IMG/VR virus record: IMGVR_UViG_3300046836_000222
Coordinates: 1-42,194 of that record
Length of the DNA: 42,194 bases
Origin: a virus
Strand: one strand, 5' to 3'
A model generated the notes under the pieces. The model was not told the origin of the DNA, ran no database searches, and saw only the letters and a list, made by a program, of their open reading frames with translations. Numbering within the stretch: the stretch's first letter is position 1; every line of letters starts with the position of its first letter. A program made the translations under genes and the position numbers. This document shows positions 12,893-21,776 of this stretch, piece by piece.

Positions 12893-14154
12893 GAACCACC
12901 TCCACCGAGCGCCGCCAGTAAGGACCGCAACATCGCTGGCGCATACGGTGCCGCTTTGTTCATGAGAATCGACGCCTGCGACGTGAGACCAGGCGCGATG
13001 TAGCCTGGTAACGCTCTCAGACTCATGGGACCAGGATTCCGCATCTGGGCGTTTTCGAGTGCCCGTTGAAGTCCGATCAGTTCTTGCGTGCGGGCATTGA
13101 TAGGACCGACCTCTGGGGCGCGTGCTTCAATCGCTTGACGCGCTCCTGTTGCCACGCCTTTGTTGAATTGCGTCCCCGTCGTGTGAACAGAGAGCGGATC
13201 CTGATAGGCGGCATTCGCGAGGTCTTGGGCGGTCTGCTTCAGGCGATTCGTGTCGGCCAACGACATCCCGTAGGGCCGCTGGTCCTTGAACTTCTGCTCT
13301 AGCGCAGCGAGTGCGGATTCCGCATCAGCCGGGAATGGCGCATCTCCCGCCGCTGATCGCGCGGTGCCCATCCCACGGTCCAGGACTTCTCTCGCGCCGA
13401 CGAGTTGGGGATATGTGACATCGCGAGCGCCGGGAATATTCGGCGTGTCACGCCCCATGAGCACGCCCGTCTTATTGGGCAGTTCGATGCCTTGCGCGGG
13501 AGGCAAGAGGCCAGCGACGGTCGGACGTTCCGCATCCTTCGCGGCAAGCACGCCTGCAGCTTTATCGGCTGACGAGCCCCGCATCGCGTTCACTTCAGCG
13601 GTGCCAGCTTCATTTACTGGAATGGCATCACGCAGACCCGTGGCGGCAAGGTCGCCAAAGTCCTTCTGGAGTGGCACAGAGGGACGCAGGGCGCTGCGAT
13701 AGAGCACCTTCGCGATCTTCGGCGCTCCCGCCGCTATAGCTGATCCGACACCCTGTCCGACCGCTGCCGAGGCGCCTTCGTCAAACATCCGTTCGGCGTT
13801 GCCAGTCGGTGTCCCGTAGTCGCCTGTCCCAGCCCCTTTCGCGAGCATCCCATACCCAGCGCCACCAGCGGCGCCGAGTGCTGCGAGGCCAATCTGCGCG
13901 GGAATACTGGCACCCCCTGTCGCGAGCGCGGAGCCGACCGTGGCTCCCGCCGTCACGGGATGGGCTTTCGCTTGACGTGCGATGAACTTCGCCACGCGCA
14001 CATCCCACGGATCGGCGGGACTATCCGCCAGCATCGTCTCTATTGCTGATGGCGGAGAGGCGGACGGCGCGGACGACTTGGGCTCATCGGGGATGAAACC
14101 TTTCGGCTCGTCGTCGGGAATAAATCCAGCCGGGACGAGTGGACGTTCACCCAC
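12889..14154 (-). CDS. Internal virion / ejection-type protein, 421 aa
   Basis: A GTG start overlaps the upstream gene. The N-terminus has two repeats of GFIPD-EPK. A hydrophobic, glycine/alanine-rich section (ATVGSALATGGASIPAQIGL, AALGAAGGAGYGMLAKGAG, about 72-110) could insert into the host membrane, and a helical C-terminal half follows. Large proteins of this composition, encoded after the tail nozzle genes in podoviruses, are typically ejected with the DNA to build a trans-envelope channel. Role inferred from composition and position. Confidence 0.55.
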   Translation of the reverse strand: MGERPLVPAGFIPDDEPKGFIPDEPKSSAPSASPPSAIETMLADSPADPWDVRVAKFIARQAKAHPVTAGATVGSALATGGASIPAQIGLAALGAAGGAGYGMLAKGAGTGDYGTPTGNAERMFDEGASAAVGQGVGSAIAAGAPKIAKVLYRSALRPSVPLQKDFGDLAATGLRDAIPVNEAGTAEVNAMRGSSADKAAGVLAAKDAERPTVAGLLPPAQGIELPNKTGVLMGRDTPNIPGARDVTYPQLVGAREVLDRGMGTARSAAGDAPFPADAESALAALEQKFKDQRPYGMSLADTNRLKQTAQDLANAAYQDPLSVHTTGTQFNKGVATGARQAIEARAPEVGPINARTQELIGLQRALENAQMRNPGPMSLRALPGYIAPGLTSQASILMNKAAPYAPAMLRSLLAALGGGGS

Positions 14155-15811
14155 CGTTCACCACCGTCCATCCTGCCGGCAGCGTTGTGCCTTTCGGCAC
14201 GCGGCCTGTTTTGCCGCCCGGTCCTTGCACGCGAATCAGATCGCCGCCACCGCCGCCGCCTGGAGGGGGCGCGTCCCCACTACTGGTTCCAAGCGGGACG
14301 CCATTCGCCGCCGCCAGGAATCGTCCAATGGTCTCCGACACAGTGCGCACACCCTCGAACTGCCGAGAGGTGACGTTATCCATGTCGTGTTGCATGGCGT
14401 CCACGGCCGCCGCAAACGCCTCTGGCGATTGCGAGGCATTGAGCAACTTACTCGCCTCGCGTGCCGCCGAATCGCTCAAGCCTTGCGCACTCATCGCGCC
14501 ACCGCTCGTCACCTTGGCATATTCACGCGCGGCGGTGTAGATGTAGACTTCAAACTTCGTCAGATTCTCCGCAGGCATCGCGCCTTTTACGACGGCATTC
14601 GCGACTTGATTCACCCACTGAGAATCCGTGCGTGTCACTTGTGGACTCTGTTGCTGCGCTAAGGCGATGTTGTCCTTCGCCGTGTTGGCGTAATTCGCCG
14701 TCTGTTGTGCGATGGGCAGCAACTTCGCCAGCGCCCCGGCGTTCGCTTTGTACTCCGCACGGACCGTCGGCAAATCAACTCCAGCCGCCTGGGCAATGGC
14801 GCCCGCCTTGTTCTGTATCGCCATGATGGCGTTATGTGATTGCCCGACGGACATCCGGCCCATATTGGTCGGCATCCGACCTTCCGTGCCAAACGTCAAT
14901 GCGCCCTGGTAGAGCGCATTCGGTGTCATGCCGGTTTTGCCATCCACCTTGTTGGCTGTGGCGGGATCGGGCCGCGACGCATCGAACGTCTCTCCACTGA
15001 GGTTGCCTCCTGGGCCACCAATCTGCACACGCATCGCCGCAGGCGGCATCGGCTTGAACGCCCCGGAAATATCCGCTCCTGTCGCGGGATCGGTGTATTT
15101 GCCCTCACTGAAGTTGGCCCATATCTCTTTCCCGTTGAGGGTGCCGGCTTTGCTTTCAATCGTGTGCGGCTTGTTCGCGGCATTATCCTGCGTATTGTAC
15201 GAGTTGAGGAGTGACTCGCGTCCTTTCGGCCCGACAGAGATCAACGCATCGCCACGATTCGGATGGGCGATGTATCGCTGCAACGCAGCATCCTCTGTGG
15301 CTTGCTGTTGCTGCACCGGCAGACCTTCATCAATGAGTCGTGCCTTGTGACCGGGATTGTTCGTCTGCGTCAGATCCCCCGACACGTTCGGCGCACCGGT
15401 CTGCTGACCCGCGATGCCAACGATACGCGGCGCTGTGGAACCCGCCGTGACCCCGCCCGAGAGATTCGTGCTGGAGAGTGTCGGATCCTGTGGGGTTAGT
15501 TTCGTGCCTGACGCCTGGTACAGCGGGAGATTCGGACTGTCGATGACATCGGCGCCCATCGGCGTGTTCATCTGCAACGCCGTGCCCGCCTTCACCGCCG
15601 CATCGCGCTGCGAGGCATCGTGCTGACGCATGGACTCTTGGATCGCGAGTCGCTTCAGATCGCTCTCGTTGTTCACGCGCTGCTGTTCGATGGCGATCCG
15701 CTGCTGCTCTTGCTGCGCCTGCTGGTTCGCCAGTGCCTCGCGGAACCGCTGCTGCAGTAAGTCCTGCAACCCAATCGCGCCACCCGCGGCGCCGCCAATA
15801 TCGAGCGCCAT
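14147..15811 (-). CDS. Internal virion-type protein, 554 aa
   Basis: The N-terminus (LQDLLQQRFREALANQQAQQ, then EQQRIAIEQQRVNN) is a Gln-rich coiled coil. A low-complexity middle contains S/T/G/P, followed by an all-helical section from about 300 (SHNAIMAIQNKAGAIAQAAG, LAKLLPIAQQTANYANTAKD) and a Gly-rich run (PPPGGGGGGD) before a small beta domain (RVQGPGGKTGRVPKGTTLPA). Probably a head-internal or tail-associated protein of the ejection set; it overlaps the next gene by 8 nt. Confidence 0.5.
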   Translation of the reverse strand: MALDIGGAAGGAIGLQDLLQQRFREALANQQAQQEQQRIAIEQQRVNNESDLKRLAIQESMRQHDASQRDAAVKAGTALQMNTPMGADVIDSPNLPLYQASGTKLTPQDPTLSSTNLSGGVTAGSTAPRIVGIAGQQTGAPNVSGDLTQTNNPGHKARLIDEGLPVQQQQATEDAALQRYIAHPNRGDALISVGPKGRESLLNSYNTQDNAANKPHTIESKAGTLNGKEIWANFSEGKYTDPATGADISGAFKPMPPAAMRVQIGGPGGNLSGETFDASRPDPATANKVDGKTGMTPNALYQGALTFGTEGRMPTNMGRMSVGQSHNAIMAIQNKAGAIAQAAGVDLPTVRAEYKANAGALAKLLPIAQQTANYANTAKDNIALAQQQSPQVTRTDSQWVNQVANAVVKGAMPAENLTKFEVYIYTAAREYAKVTSGGAMSAQGLSDSAAREASKLLNASQSPEAFAAAVDAMQHDMDNVTSRQFEGVRTVSETIGRFLAAANGVPLGTSSGDAPPPGGGGGGDLIRVQGPGGKTGRVPKGTTLPAGWTVVNGG

Positions 15812-15812
15812 G

Positions 15813-16973
15813 TTACTTGCCCCCCAGGAGATTCGAGTAGCCCGACAACGCGCCGATGATCTGCATCGCCTTGGTCAACGAACTCCCTCCACTCACGTCA
15901 ATCTGCGGCGTCTGCGCGAGACTCGGCAGCGGCACCGACGCGCCCCCGCTGAACGTGAGCGGCGTGTTCTGCGCCGTGGACCCCTGATGCCCAAACGTCT
16001 TCAACGCCTGGAGTGCCTCCGGATTCGCATTGAGCGAGTTCAGGATCCCGCCGCTGGAACTCGTCGGACTGACGTGCGTCGGCTGGTACGTTCCCCCGCC
16101 CAAGAGCGACCCGACCAGCGCCTGTCGCATCACGTCCGACCGGTTCTTCGTCGCGAACTGTTGCCGCGCAAGGTCGGTCTGGGCCTGTTGGGTCTGGGCG
16201 TTGTTCTGCGCCTGGTAAAGATTGACAAGGCTGTTATTCGCGCCCTGATTCAGTGTGCCCTGCGCGATGCGGGCGTTGTTCGCCCCGCCTTGCTGGGCGC
16301 CAAGTACCTGTCCGACGGCACCAGCATCCTTGCCGATATTGGTGTACTTCTGGAGCGCCTGGACCCACGCCGGCGTGGACGAGGCAGCTGCACCACCGAA
16401 GCCACTCCCAGCCCATCCCGCCGTGGTCGGAATCGAGGGGACGCCTCCCGCGCCAATCGTGGCGGCTGTGCCGGTCCCTGCCGCGCCAGCCCCAGCCCCG
16501 ACTCCCGCCGCACCGAAGCCCCCGAGTCCGCTCCCGGCCAATCCCGTGGTCGTCCCAATCTCAGGGACCGCCGCGCCTGCGGCCCCGCCCGCGCCCCCAG
16601 CCCCACCGAAGGCCGGGATTGGCACCGCCGCCCCCGCCCCGAAGGCCGCGAGCGACTTCCACTGATCCGGCGTCCATCCACTGAACAGGCCGTTGGGATC
16701 CTTCACATCGCTACTGGCAACCCATCCCGTCTGTCCGCTGTGCGTCGGTGTGTAGCCATTGTTCGTGGGCGAGGCCGGGACGTAGGTCTGCCCTGGACGT
16801 GCTTGGGGGTTGAACGCCCATGCGTTCGTGGTCGGATCCCAGACGTAGTCGCTGGGCGTCGTGCCGGGATAGCGCATGTCGGAGGGCTGCGGGCCAGCCG
16901 CCTGCCGCGCTGCGGCCCCCATCGACCGATTCCGCGCTTCTGGCGCGAGTCCGCTTCCGTCGTTGACTGGCAT
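15813..16973 (-). CDS. Glycine/alanine-rich internal virion protein, 386 aa
   Basis: A GFGAAGVGAGAGAAGTGTAA-type stretch and similar Gly/Ala blocks (about 115-195) are followed by a helical, Gln/Asn-rich section (GTLNQGANNSLVNLYQAQNN, AQTQQAQTDLARQQFATKNR). The N-terminus contains Pro/Thr-rich sequence. This composition is shared with its neighbours 14147-15811 and 16983-17921, suggesting a set of related injection proteins. No enzymatic motif seen. Confidence 0.5.
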   Translation of the reverse strand: MPVNDGSGLAPEARNRSMGAAARQAAGPQPSDMRYPGTTPSDYVWDPTTNAWAFNPQARPGQTYVPASPTNNGYTPTHSGQTGWVASSDVKDPNGLFSGWTPDQWKSLAAFGAGAAVPIPAFGGAGGAGGAAGAAVPEIGTTTGLAGSGLGGFGAAGVGAGAGAAGTGTAATIGAGGVPSIPTTAGWAGSGFGGAAASSTPAWVQALQKYTNIGKDAGAVGQVLGAQQGGANNARIAQGTLNQGANNSLVNLYQAQNNAQTQQAQTDLARQQFATKNRSDVMRQALVGSLLGGGTYQPTHVSPTSSSGGILNSLNANPEALQALKTFGHQGSTAQNTPLTFSGGASVPLPSLAQTPQIDVSGGSSLTKAMQIIGALSGYSNLLGGK

Positions 16974-16982
16974 CGCTGACTC

Positions 16983-17921
16983 CTACGCCATGCCCAAGAG
17001 GCTGGCGAGTGTGCTCGAATCGTTGCTCTGTCCGAAGATGTTCGCCTGCTGCCCCAAGCCCGCGAGGCCCAACAGCAACCGCAGATTGAGATCGCCCTGA
17101 CCCAACTGCGTCGTGCTCGTAATCCCGAGTTGCTTCAGCGCGTTGTCCATGTTGGCCTGCCGCTGCTGTTCCGCAAGCGTCTGTCCGAACTCTGTCCCCT
17201 GCTGTGACAGCCCAGCCTGTCCGCTCAGCAGCCCGCTCCCAAGTCCAAGGGCTGAGAGGAGGTTCGAGTTGTTCTGGTCCGACAAGTGTTGCACAGCCGA
17301 CCCGGCAAACTGCCCCTGCTGGTTCGCGTTATTCGCTATCAGCCCGCTGAGGACCGAATCGAACCCACCGCTGTTACTGGTCCCGTTCGCCGCCGCCTGC
17401 TCCGCGAGCGTGTTTCGCTGCTGCTCCAGCCCGCGCTGACCGGCCAACTGGTTGGCCTGGATCGCGGGGGCAATCGCGGGGTTGTTCGCGTTCACAGGCG
17501 AGGCAATCGACGGATTCAGCAGGTTCACGAGCGACTGCTGGAACGACTGCGCGACCGTCGTCGGCTGGGGATTCGGCGCCCCGGCTGTCGTCGGGGTATT
17601 CAGCACGTCCTGCTGCGTCGTAATCGGGGCCGGTGTCGCGGGGGTGGCCGGCGCCGTGGTCGTCGTCGTGTTCGCGGGGGCGTTCGGCTGCAGCGACCAG
17701 CCCTGCCCGGTATTGCTCCAGTTGTAGGCGCTGTTGGCGGCCTGCCCATTGTTCACGTTCGAGAAGTAGTCCCCGCCCGCGTTCGCCTTCATCCCGAGCT
17801 GCTGGGCGACCGTGTTCGCTTCACCGCCCGTCAACGTTCTCCCCACGTAGGGGGCGAGCGGGTCGCTGCTGCCGGGGAGCGGCTTCTGCTGGTTCGGATC
17901 GCCAATCGTGGTCGCGGCCAT
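16983..17921 (-). CDS. Asn/Gln/Ala-rich internal virion protein, 312 aa
   Basis: After a T/A/P-rich segment (TNTTTTTAPATPATPAPITT-like, about 82-100) the protein is helical with many Q and N (LAGQRGLEQQRNTLAEQAAA, TEFGQTLAEQQRQANMDNAL), ending near LGQQANIFGQSND. The helical half parallels the gene at 15813-16973. It overlaps the neighbour upstream by one base (TAATG). Member of the ejection-protein cluster by position and composition. Confidence 0.5.
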   Translation of the reverse strand: MAATTIGDPNQQKPLPGSSDPLAPYVGRTLTGGEANTVAQQLGMKANAGGDYFSNVNNGQAANSAYNWSNTGQGWSLQPNAPANTTTTTAPATPATPAPITTQQDVLNTPTTAGAPNPQPTTVAQSFQQSLVNLLNPSIASPVNANNPAIAPAIQANQLAGQRGLEQQRNTLAEQAAANGTSNSGGFDSVLSGLIANNANQQGQFAGSAVQHLSDQNNSNLLSALGLGSGLLSGQAGLSQQGTEFGQTLAEQQRQANMDNALKQLGITSTTQLGQGDLNLRLLLGLAGLGQQANIFGQSNDSSTLASLLGMA

Positions 17922-18724
17922 TACTTTCCTCCGCGCAACTGCGCGAGTAACGTCTGGAGCAAGGTGTCGGTCTGAGACGGGCCAGAGATGCTGTTTAGCC
18001 CGGAATTGATCGCCGCGTAGGGATCGCCCTGCAGCGCCGAGGCGAGTCCAGACGTCCCGCTCCCCGCGCTCATGGGAGACGCCATAGACGGTGACGCCGA
18101 GGCCGTTGGGGCTGCGTAACCCAGTGCAGGATCGCCTTCGACGTTGCTGAACTGCGGACGATTCGCCCCCCCCGCGTCCCCGAGCACGTCCTGGTAGATG
18201 GACGTCTGCCCCTGCTTGCTGTCGCCCGTCGCGCTATTCAGGTACGACTGCTTCTGGCGAATGTGCGGGTCGTTGGGTGAGGAGTTCGGGTCAATCTCCC
18301 ACTCGTTTGGGTGCGCCGCGACGTAACTGCGGACCCAGTCGGCGTTGTAGGTCTGCCCACTATTGAGCGCAGCTTGCACGGCCCGTCCGTATTCGTACTT
18401 CCCGTTATTATCCGTGCGTGAGGGATCCCACCCGGCGAGCGTCACCGAGGCCGTGGAGGGCGCTTTGGGCTGTTGTGTCGCCGCGTAGTCCACCGCGGCT
18501 TTCACGTTCGGGCTGGTGGGATCGCTCGTGAGCGGACCCGTGACTCCAGGTACCGGCGTGAGCGTCCCAGGCAACGACGGCGAGGTGGGCGCACGAAACG
18601 CGGGTGCCGTTGCGGGCGATTCAGGTGACGTCTGAGGCACCGTCGCATTGGGGTCCAACGGATTCCGCCGCTGTTGCGTGGGGTCCAGTTGGTCGAGCAG
18701 GGCGGTGCGGTAGTCCACAGCCAT
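17921..18724 (-). CDS. Late structural protein, 267 aa
   Basis: ATG 18724 (MAVDYRTALLDQLDPTQQRR) is chosen because it overlaps the previous stop as TAATG; an extension to 18946 would overlap a real gene. The N-terminal third is Pro/Ser/Thr-rich. The central part (GWDPSRTDNNGKYEYGRAVQ, NADWVRSYVAAHPNEWEIDP) may be a small alpha/beta domain, and the C-terminus (LNSISGPSQTDTLLQTLLAQ) is helical. Function unknown; co-expressed with ejection genes. Confidence 0.5.
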   Translation of the reverse strand: MAVDYRTALLDQLDPTQQRRNPLDPNATVPQTSPESPATAPAFRAPTSPSLPGTLTPVPGVTGPLTSDPTSPNVKAAVDYAATQQPKAPSTASVTLAGWDPSRTDNNGKYEYGRAVQAALNSGQTYNADWVRSYVAAHPNEWEIDPNSSPNDPHIRQKQSYLNSATGDSKQGQTSIYQDVLGDAGGANRPQFSNVEGDPALGYAAPTASASPSMASPMSAGSGTSGLASALQGDPYAAINSGLNSISGPSQTDTLLQTLLAQLRGGK

Positions 18725-19377
18725 TATTGGAATCTCATAAGCACGTAAATCTTTTTGCTCGTCGGGAAATTGGTCCCGTCGAGGGTACTGATCGTCAAGC
18801 CGGTCGTCGTGGGCGCCACGCCGAGTCCGGCGCCGGTCGTCCACCCAGGAGACGCGACCGCGATACAGGCGCCGCGTGGACTCGTCGCGCCCCACGTAAT
18901 CGCCCCCGTCGCCGCCGTCCCAGAGGAGCCTGTCGAGATCGTGCAACCAAAGTCGAAGCCAAGAATCGTGGCGCCCGATCCGAAGCCCCCTCCCGAGAGG
19001 GCGGGAATCTGGACGCTATCGACCACATGGAGCAGAAACGAGGTCATCGCGAGATTCGCCGCGAGATACCCCATCAGATCACCGTTCACGGCAAACGCCC
19101 ACCGCGATTGGTTGTTCGGCGCCATGATGATCGCGTTGGCGTTCTGGGTACTAATGATGAACGGGAACTGCTTCGAGAGTTGCTGGCTTGCCGGCGACGG
19201 CTGCGTGTTCGTGATGTTGCCCGTGAGCGACAGCGAGTCGCCCGTGATGTCCCCGTGCGAGCCGTCGTCCTTGTGCTCCTTCGACAGCCACCCAAAGAGG
19301 TAGGACACAAACTGCTGGATCTGCCCACCCGCGGCGGCGGTGAACTCCTGCACGCTGTTGAACGAGGGGAACGGCAT
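18724..19377 (-). CDS. Late structural protein, 217 aa
   Basis: ATG 19377 (MPFPSFNSVQEFTAAAGGQI) overlaps the nozzle gene stop as TAATG. The N-terminal helix carries a WLSKEHKDDGSHGDITGDSL region typical of phage tail proteins that carry a small repeat-like DGSHGDIT element. The rest is beta-rich and small-residue-rich (ALSGGGFGSGATILGFDFGC). Probably a tail or fibre-associated protein; not further identified. Confidence 0.5.
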   Translation of the reverse strand: MPFPSFNSVQEFTAAAGGQIQQFVSYLFGWLSKEHKDDGSHGDITGDSLSLTGNITNTQPSPASQQLSKQFPFIISTQNANAIIMAPNNQSRWAFAVNGDLMGYLAANLAMTSFLLHVVDSVQIPALSGGGFGSGATILGFDFGCTISTGSSGTAATGAITWGATSPRGACIAVASPGWTTGAGLGVAPTTTGLTISTLDGTNFPTSKKIYVLMRFQ

Positions 19378-21323
19378 TAGAGATTGCTCCCGACTGTGAC
19401 GGTGGGGCAGCGCCACTGATGCAAGAGCCAATGCACATTGGCGGAGGAGGCGTCTCCGAGTTGTACCTGGAGTGTCCATGCGTCATTCATCGCGGCATCT
19501 TCTGCCTTCTTGAGCACGATGGTTTCGGAGCCTTCGGCGGTGAGCGTCAGCGTGGTATCGCGCGTCTCGAGGCCCGCGTTGCGAATGAGGCGATGGCGGA
19601 TCGTCACCGCACTGGCGGCATCGGCCATGACGTAGGGCTGCACGAGCGAGACATGCGCGTTCTCGACAAAGCGTGGGCCACTCGTCACGTAGGATTGGAA
19701 CGAGACGCTGTTATCCTGGTTGACGCTCTCGTCGTACTTGAGGAATGTCCCACCACTGACCGAACTGACGTACGGCACCTTGACGCGGGACCTGGTTGCA
19801 CTCAGGGTATTGCTGAACATCACAATGGCGCGCGCCGCCGCAAAGTCCCCGCTGTAGAGCGTCCAGCCTCCCCGGAGGTCGCCCGTCTCGTCGGGTTGCT
19901 GCTTCGTCACATCACACACCGCCATCAGGTTCGGTTCGGTGTTGCCATCGACGGCGACCGCAAATATCAGTTGTTGCCGATCCTGATAGAACCCGCCACA
20001 GAGCGTCCCGTCAGGGAGACGATTCACCCGCGCCGCGATGTCCGCGAGATCTTTCCCGACCCACCGCAAGCCATCGACGCCCCCCACCACGTACGGCCCC
20101 TTCACGGGATCCCAAAAGTAGCAACAGGGCGAGCCATTCCGGTCGTGGCCCATCACAATCATGCGTTGATTGAGGTTGCCAATCGCGGTCGAGAGCACGA
20201 CGCGCCGATAGGGCGTGACGGCAGAATCGGTCGGGTAGAGCCCGAAGACCCCCGACGACTGGAACGCATAGATGACGTTGTTCACCGGATGCGGGGAGAC
20301 GCCTCGGTCTGCCGCGTTCGCGTTCCGCGCGAGGTCAATCCAGCCACGGAGACTGGCGGTGTTGTTAATACGCTCGTCGTCGTTGACGCCCGATGAGTCC
20401 AATACCGGCCCGAAGTAAAACCGGCCCGCTTTCGGGGCCATCGAATCCCCGGCCGACGTTTCCCACACCCCGAGGCCGTAGAGCCTCGAGCCATCCGTCC
20501 CGATCGACTTCACGGACGGGAACGGCGTATTCGCGCCCTCATCTGGAGCGGCGGGATTATTCGCATAGGTGGAGACGAGCGCTGTATCGGCGTACGTCGT
20601 CGTGCCCACGGCGAGCGTCGTGAGGAGGTAATAGAGCACACCATCAGGGGATCCATAGACTTCCCAATGTGTCTCGCCTTCAGAAATCGAGGCGGGCTTC
20701 GTGAGGGTGACATTCAGGTGCGACCCGTCCGGTACCCATCCGGTTACTACCCCGAGCAACGACCGCCGGATCGTGACGCCGGCCCGTTGTTCGGTAAACG
20801 CGACACGATAGTCCCGGGCTGTCGCGGGATAGGTGCCCCCACCGCCGCCATCCGCAGGCGACGGCGCCGCTGGCGTTCCCAGTCCAGCCCGTCGAACACT
20901 AGACGTGGAATAGCCTGGATCGAACACATGGAGCCGGTTCACGCCCGTGGCATAGGCGAGATAGAGCTTCCCGTTCAGCGCCGCCGCACTCGAAATCCAC
21001 TGCGAGCCGTTGCAGTTGTCCACAAGCGTGAGGCTCGTGAACGATGACCCACCCGCACAGCGCAGAATCTTCACCGGCGAGGAATTGTCAAAGACGAACA
21101 ACTCCGCCGCCGTCTCGTCTTGGCCTGGGATGAACTCAAACGCGCTGTAAATGGGCGCGGTGACACCCGTCGTCGTGATCAGCGTCGAGCCGCCACGCCG
21201 CGTCCCGAGGCCGTCGTTGTACAGGTGGACGTTCAGGGACTCGACGGACTCGTCCAGTCCGACATCCACGAGACTGTCCCAGCCATTGCGGCCCCGGTTT
21301 TTCGCCCAGATGACAGACGCCAT
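19377..21323 (-). CDS. Tail nozzle / stabilisation-type protein, 648 aa
   Basis: The N-terminus (DESVESLNVHLYNDGLGTRR then GGSTLITTTG) resembles the opening of podoviral tail-tube/nozzle and stabilisation proteins, in which a GLxTRxG segment follows DNA-channel contacts. The remaining 600 residues are all-beta with repeated strands (LYLAYATGVNRLHVFD, SRLYGLGVWET, NNVIYAFQSSGVFGLYP), compatible with a propeller-like tail body. Located two structural genes after the adaptor, as expected. The ATG has no good RBS nearby; the plus-strand gene 21346-21537 fills the space upstream. Confidence 0.55.
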   Translation of the reverse strand: MASVIWAKNRGRNGWDSLVDVGLDESVESLNVHLYNDGLGTRRGGSTLITTTGVTAPIYSAFEFIPGQDETAAELFVFDNSSPVKILRCAGGSSFTSLTLVDNCNGSQWISSAAALNGKLYLAYATGVNRLHVFDPGYSTSSVRRAGLGTPAAPSPADGGGGGTYPATARDYRVAFTEQRAGVTIRRSLLGVVTGWVPDGSHLNVTLTKPASISEGETHWEVYGSPDGVLYYLLTTLAVGTTTYADTALVSTYANNPAAPDEGANTPFPSVKSIGTDGSRLYGLGVWETSAGDSMAPKAGRFYFGPVLDSSGVNDDERINNTASLRGWIDLARNANAADRGVSPHPVNNVIYAFQSSGVFGLYPTDSAVTPYRRVVLSTAIGNLNQRMIVMGHDRNGSPCCYFWDPVKGPYVVGGVDGLRWVGKDLADIAARVNRLPDGTLCGGFYQDRQQLIFAVAVDGNTEPNLMAVCDVTKQQPDETGDLRGGWTLYSGDFAAARAIVMFSNTLSATRSRVKVPYVSSVSGGTFLKYDESVNQDNSVSFQSYVTSGPRFVENAHVSLVQPYVMADAASAVTIRHRLIRNAGLETRDTTLTLTAEGSETIVLKKAEDAAMNDAWTLQVQLGDASSANVHWLLHQWRCPTVTVGSNL

Positions 21324-21338
21324 TGTTTATGTTATGGT
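21310..21338 (+). promoter_or_regulatory. Promoter of the plus-strand zinc-ribbon gene
   Basis: ATGACA (21310-21315, one mismatch to TTGACA), 17-nt spacer, TATGGT (21333-21338) with TGT directly before it (extended -10). The ATG at 21346 follows after 7 nt, so a leaderless mRNA is expected. The site overlaps the 5' end of the minus-strand nozzle gene. Confidence 0.55.
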
Positions 21339-21345
21339 GCCTTTT

Positions 21346-21537
21346 ATGAACACTCTATTGACGCGCCTCTGGCACGCCATCAGGCCGACTCCGACGCCCT
21401 TCCGTTGCCCGATCTGTGGACACGACGCGACCCAGGCCGCGACGGATATGACCTTTCGCGTCCACGACCCCCACGCCTCCGTGCAGCCCGTCTGTGTGGC
21501 GTGCGCGCAACGGGCCTGGCGGGACTGGGTGGCGTAG
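21346..21537 (+). CDS. Lone plus-strand zinc-ribbon protein, 63 aa
   Basis: MNTLLTRLWHAIRPTPTPFR, then CPICGHDATQAATDMTFRVH and CVACAQRAWRDW: two CxxC pairs about 33 residues apart form a zinc ribbon behind an amphipathic N-terminal helix. It is the only plus-strand gene in the structural block apart from the HNH cassettes and exactly fills the 216-bp space between two minus genes. With its own promoter it looks like a moron: a small gene expressed independently of late transcription. Confidence 0.6.
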   Translation: MNTLLTRLWHAIRPTPTPFRCPICGHDATQAATDMTFRVHDPHASVQPVCVACAQRAWRDWVA

Positions 21538-21539
21538 CA

Positions 21540-21776
21540 TCAGTTGTTCACCAGCAAGTACTCCGCTTCAGCCACGTTCATATTCGCAAGTCCAGGCGCA
21601 CTGGCCGCGGCGCGCACGGTAGCGACGTCCTTCGCGGCGAGCGTCGTGGAGTCGGTCCCTCCACTTGAGAGGCGGAGGGCGGCGATGTGGTGCGTGAACG
21701 CCCAGGTGAGGTCGGTGTAGGCGTTCGGATAGCCTCCCGCCCCGGCCGCCACGCCATTCCAGAACAGCAACATCAT
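21540..21776 (-). CDS. Small structural-region protein, 78 aa
   Basis: MMLLFWNGVAAGAGGYPNAY, TWAFTHHIAALRLSSGGTDS and APGLANMNVAEAEYLLVNN: mixed hydrophobic and small residues, no membrane helix of full length. It overlaps the tail gene upstream by 4 nt, and its stop is 2 nt from the stop of the opposing plus-strand gene. Function unknown. Confidence 0.5.
   Translation of the reverse strand: MMLLFWNGVAAGAGGYPNAYTDLTWAFTHHIAALRLSSGGTDSTTLAAKDVATVRAAASAPGLANMNVAEAEYLLVNN

Noticed and set aside
15630-16979. 449-aa plus-strand open frame
   Set aside because: Arg/Pro-rich antisense translation of two minus-strand virion genes; a common artefact in GC-rich DNA.
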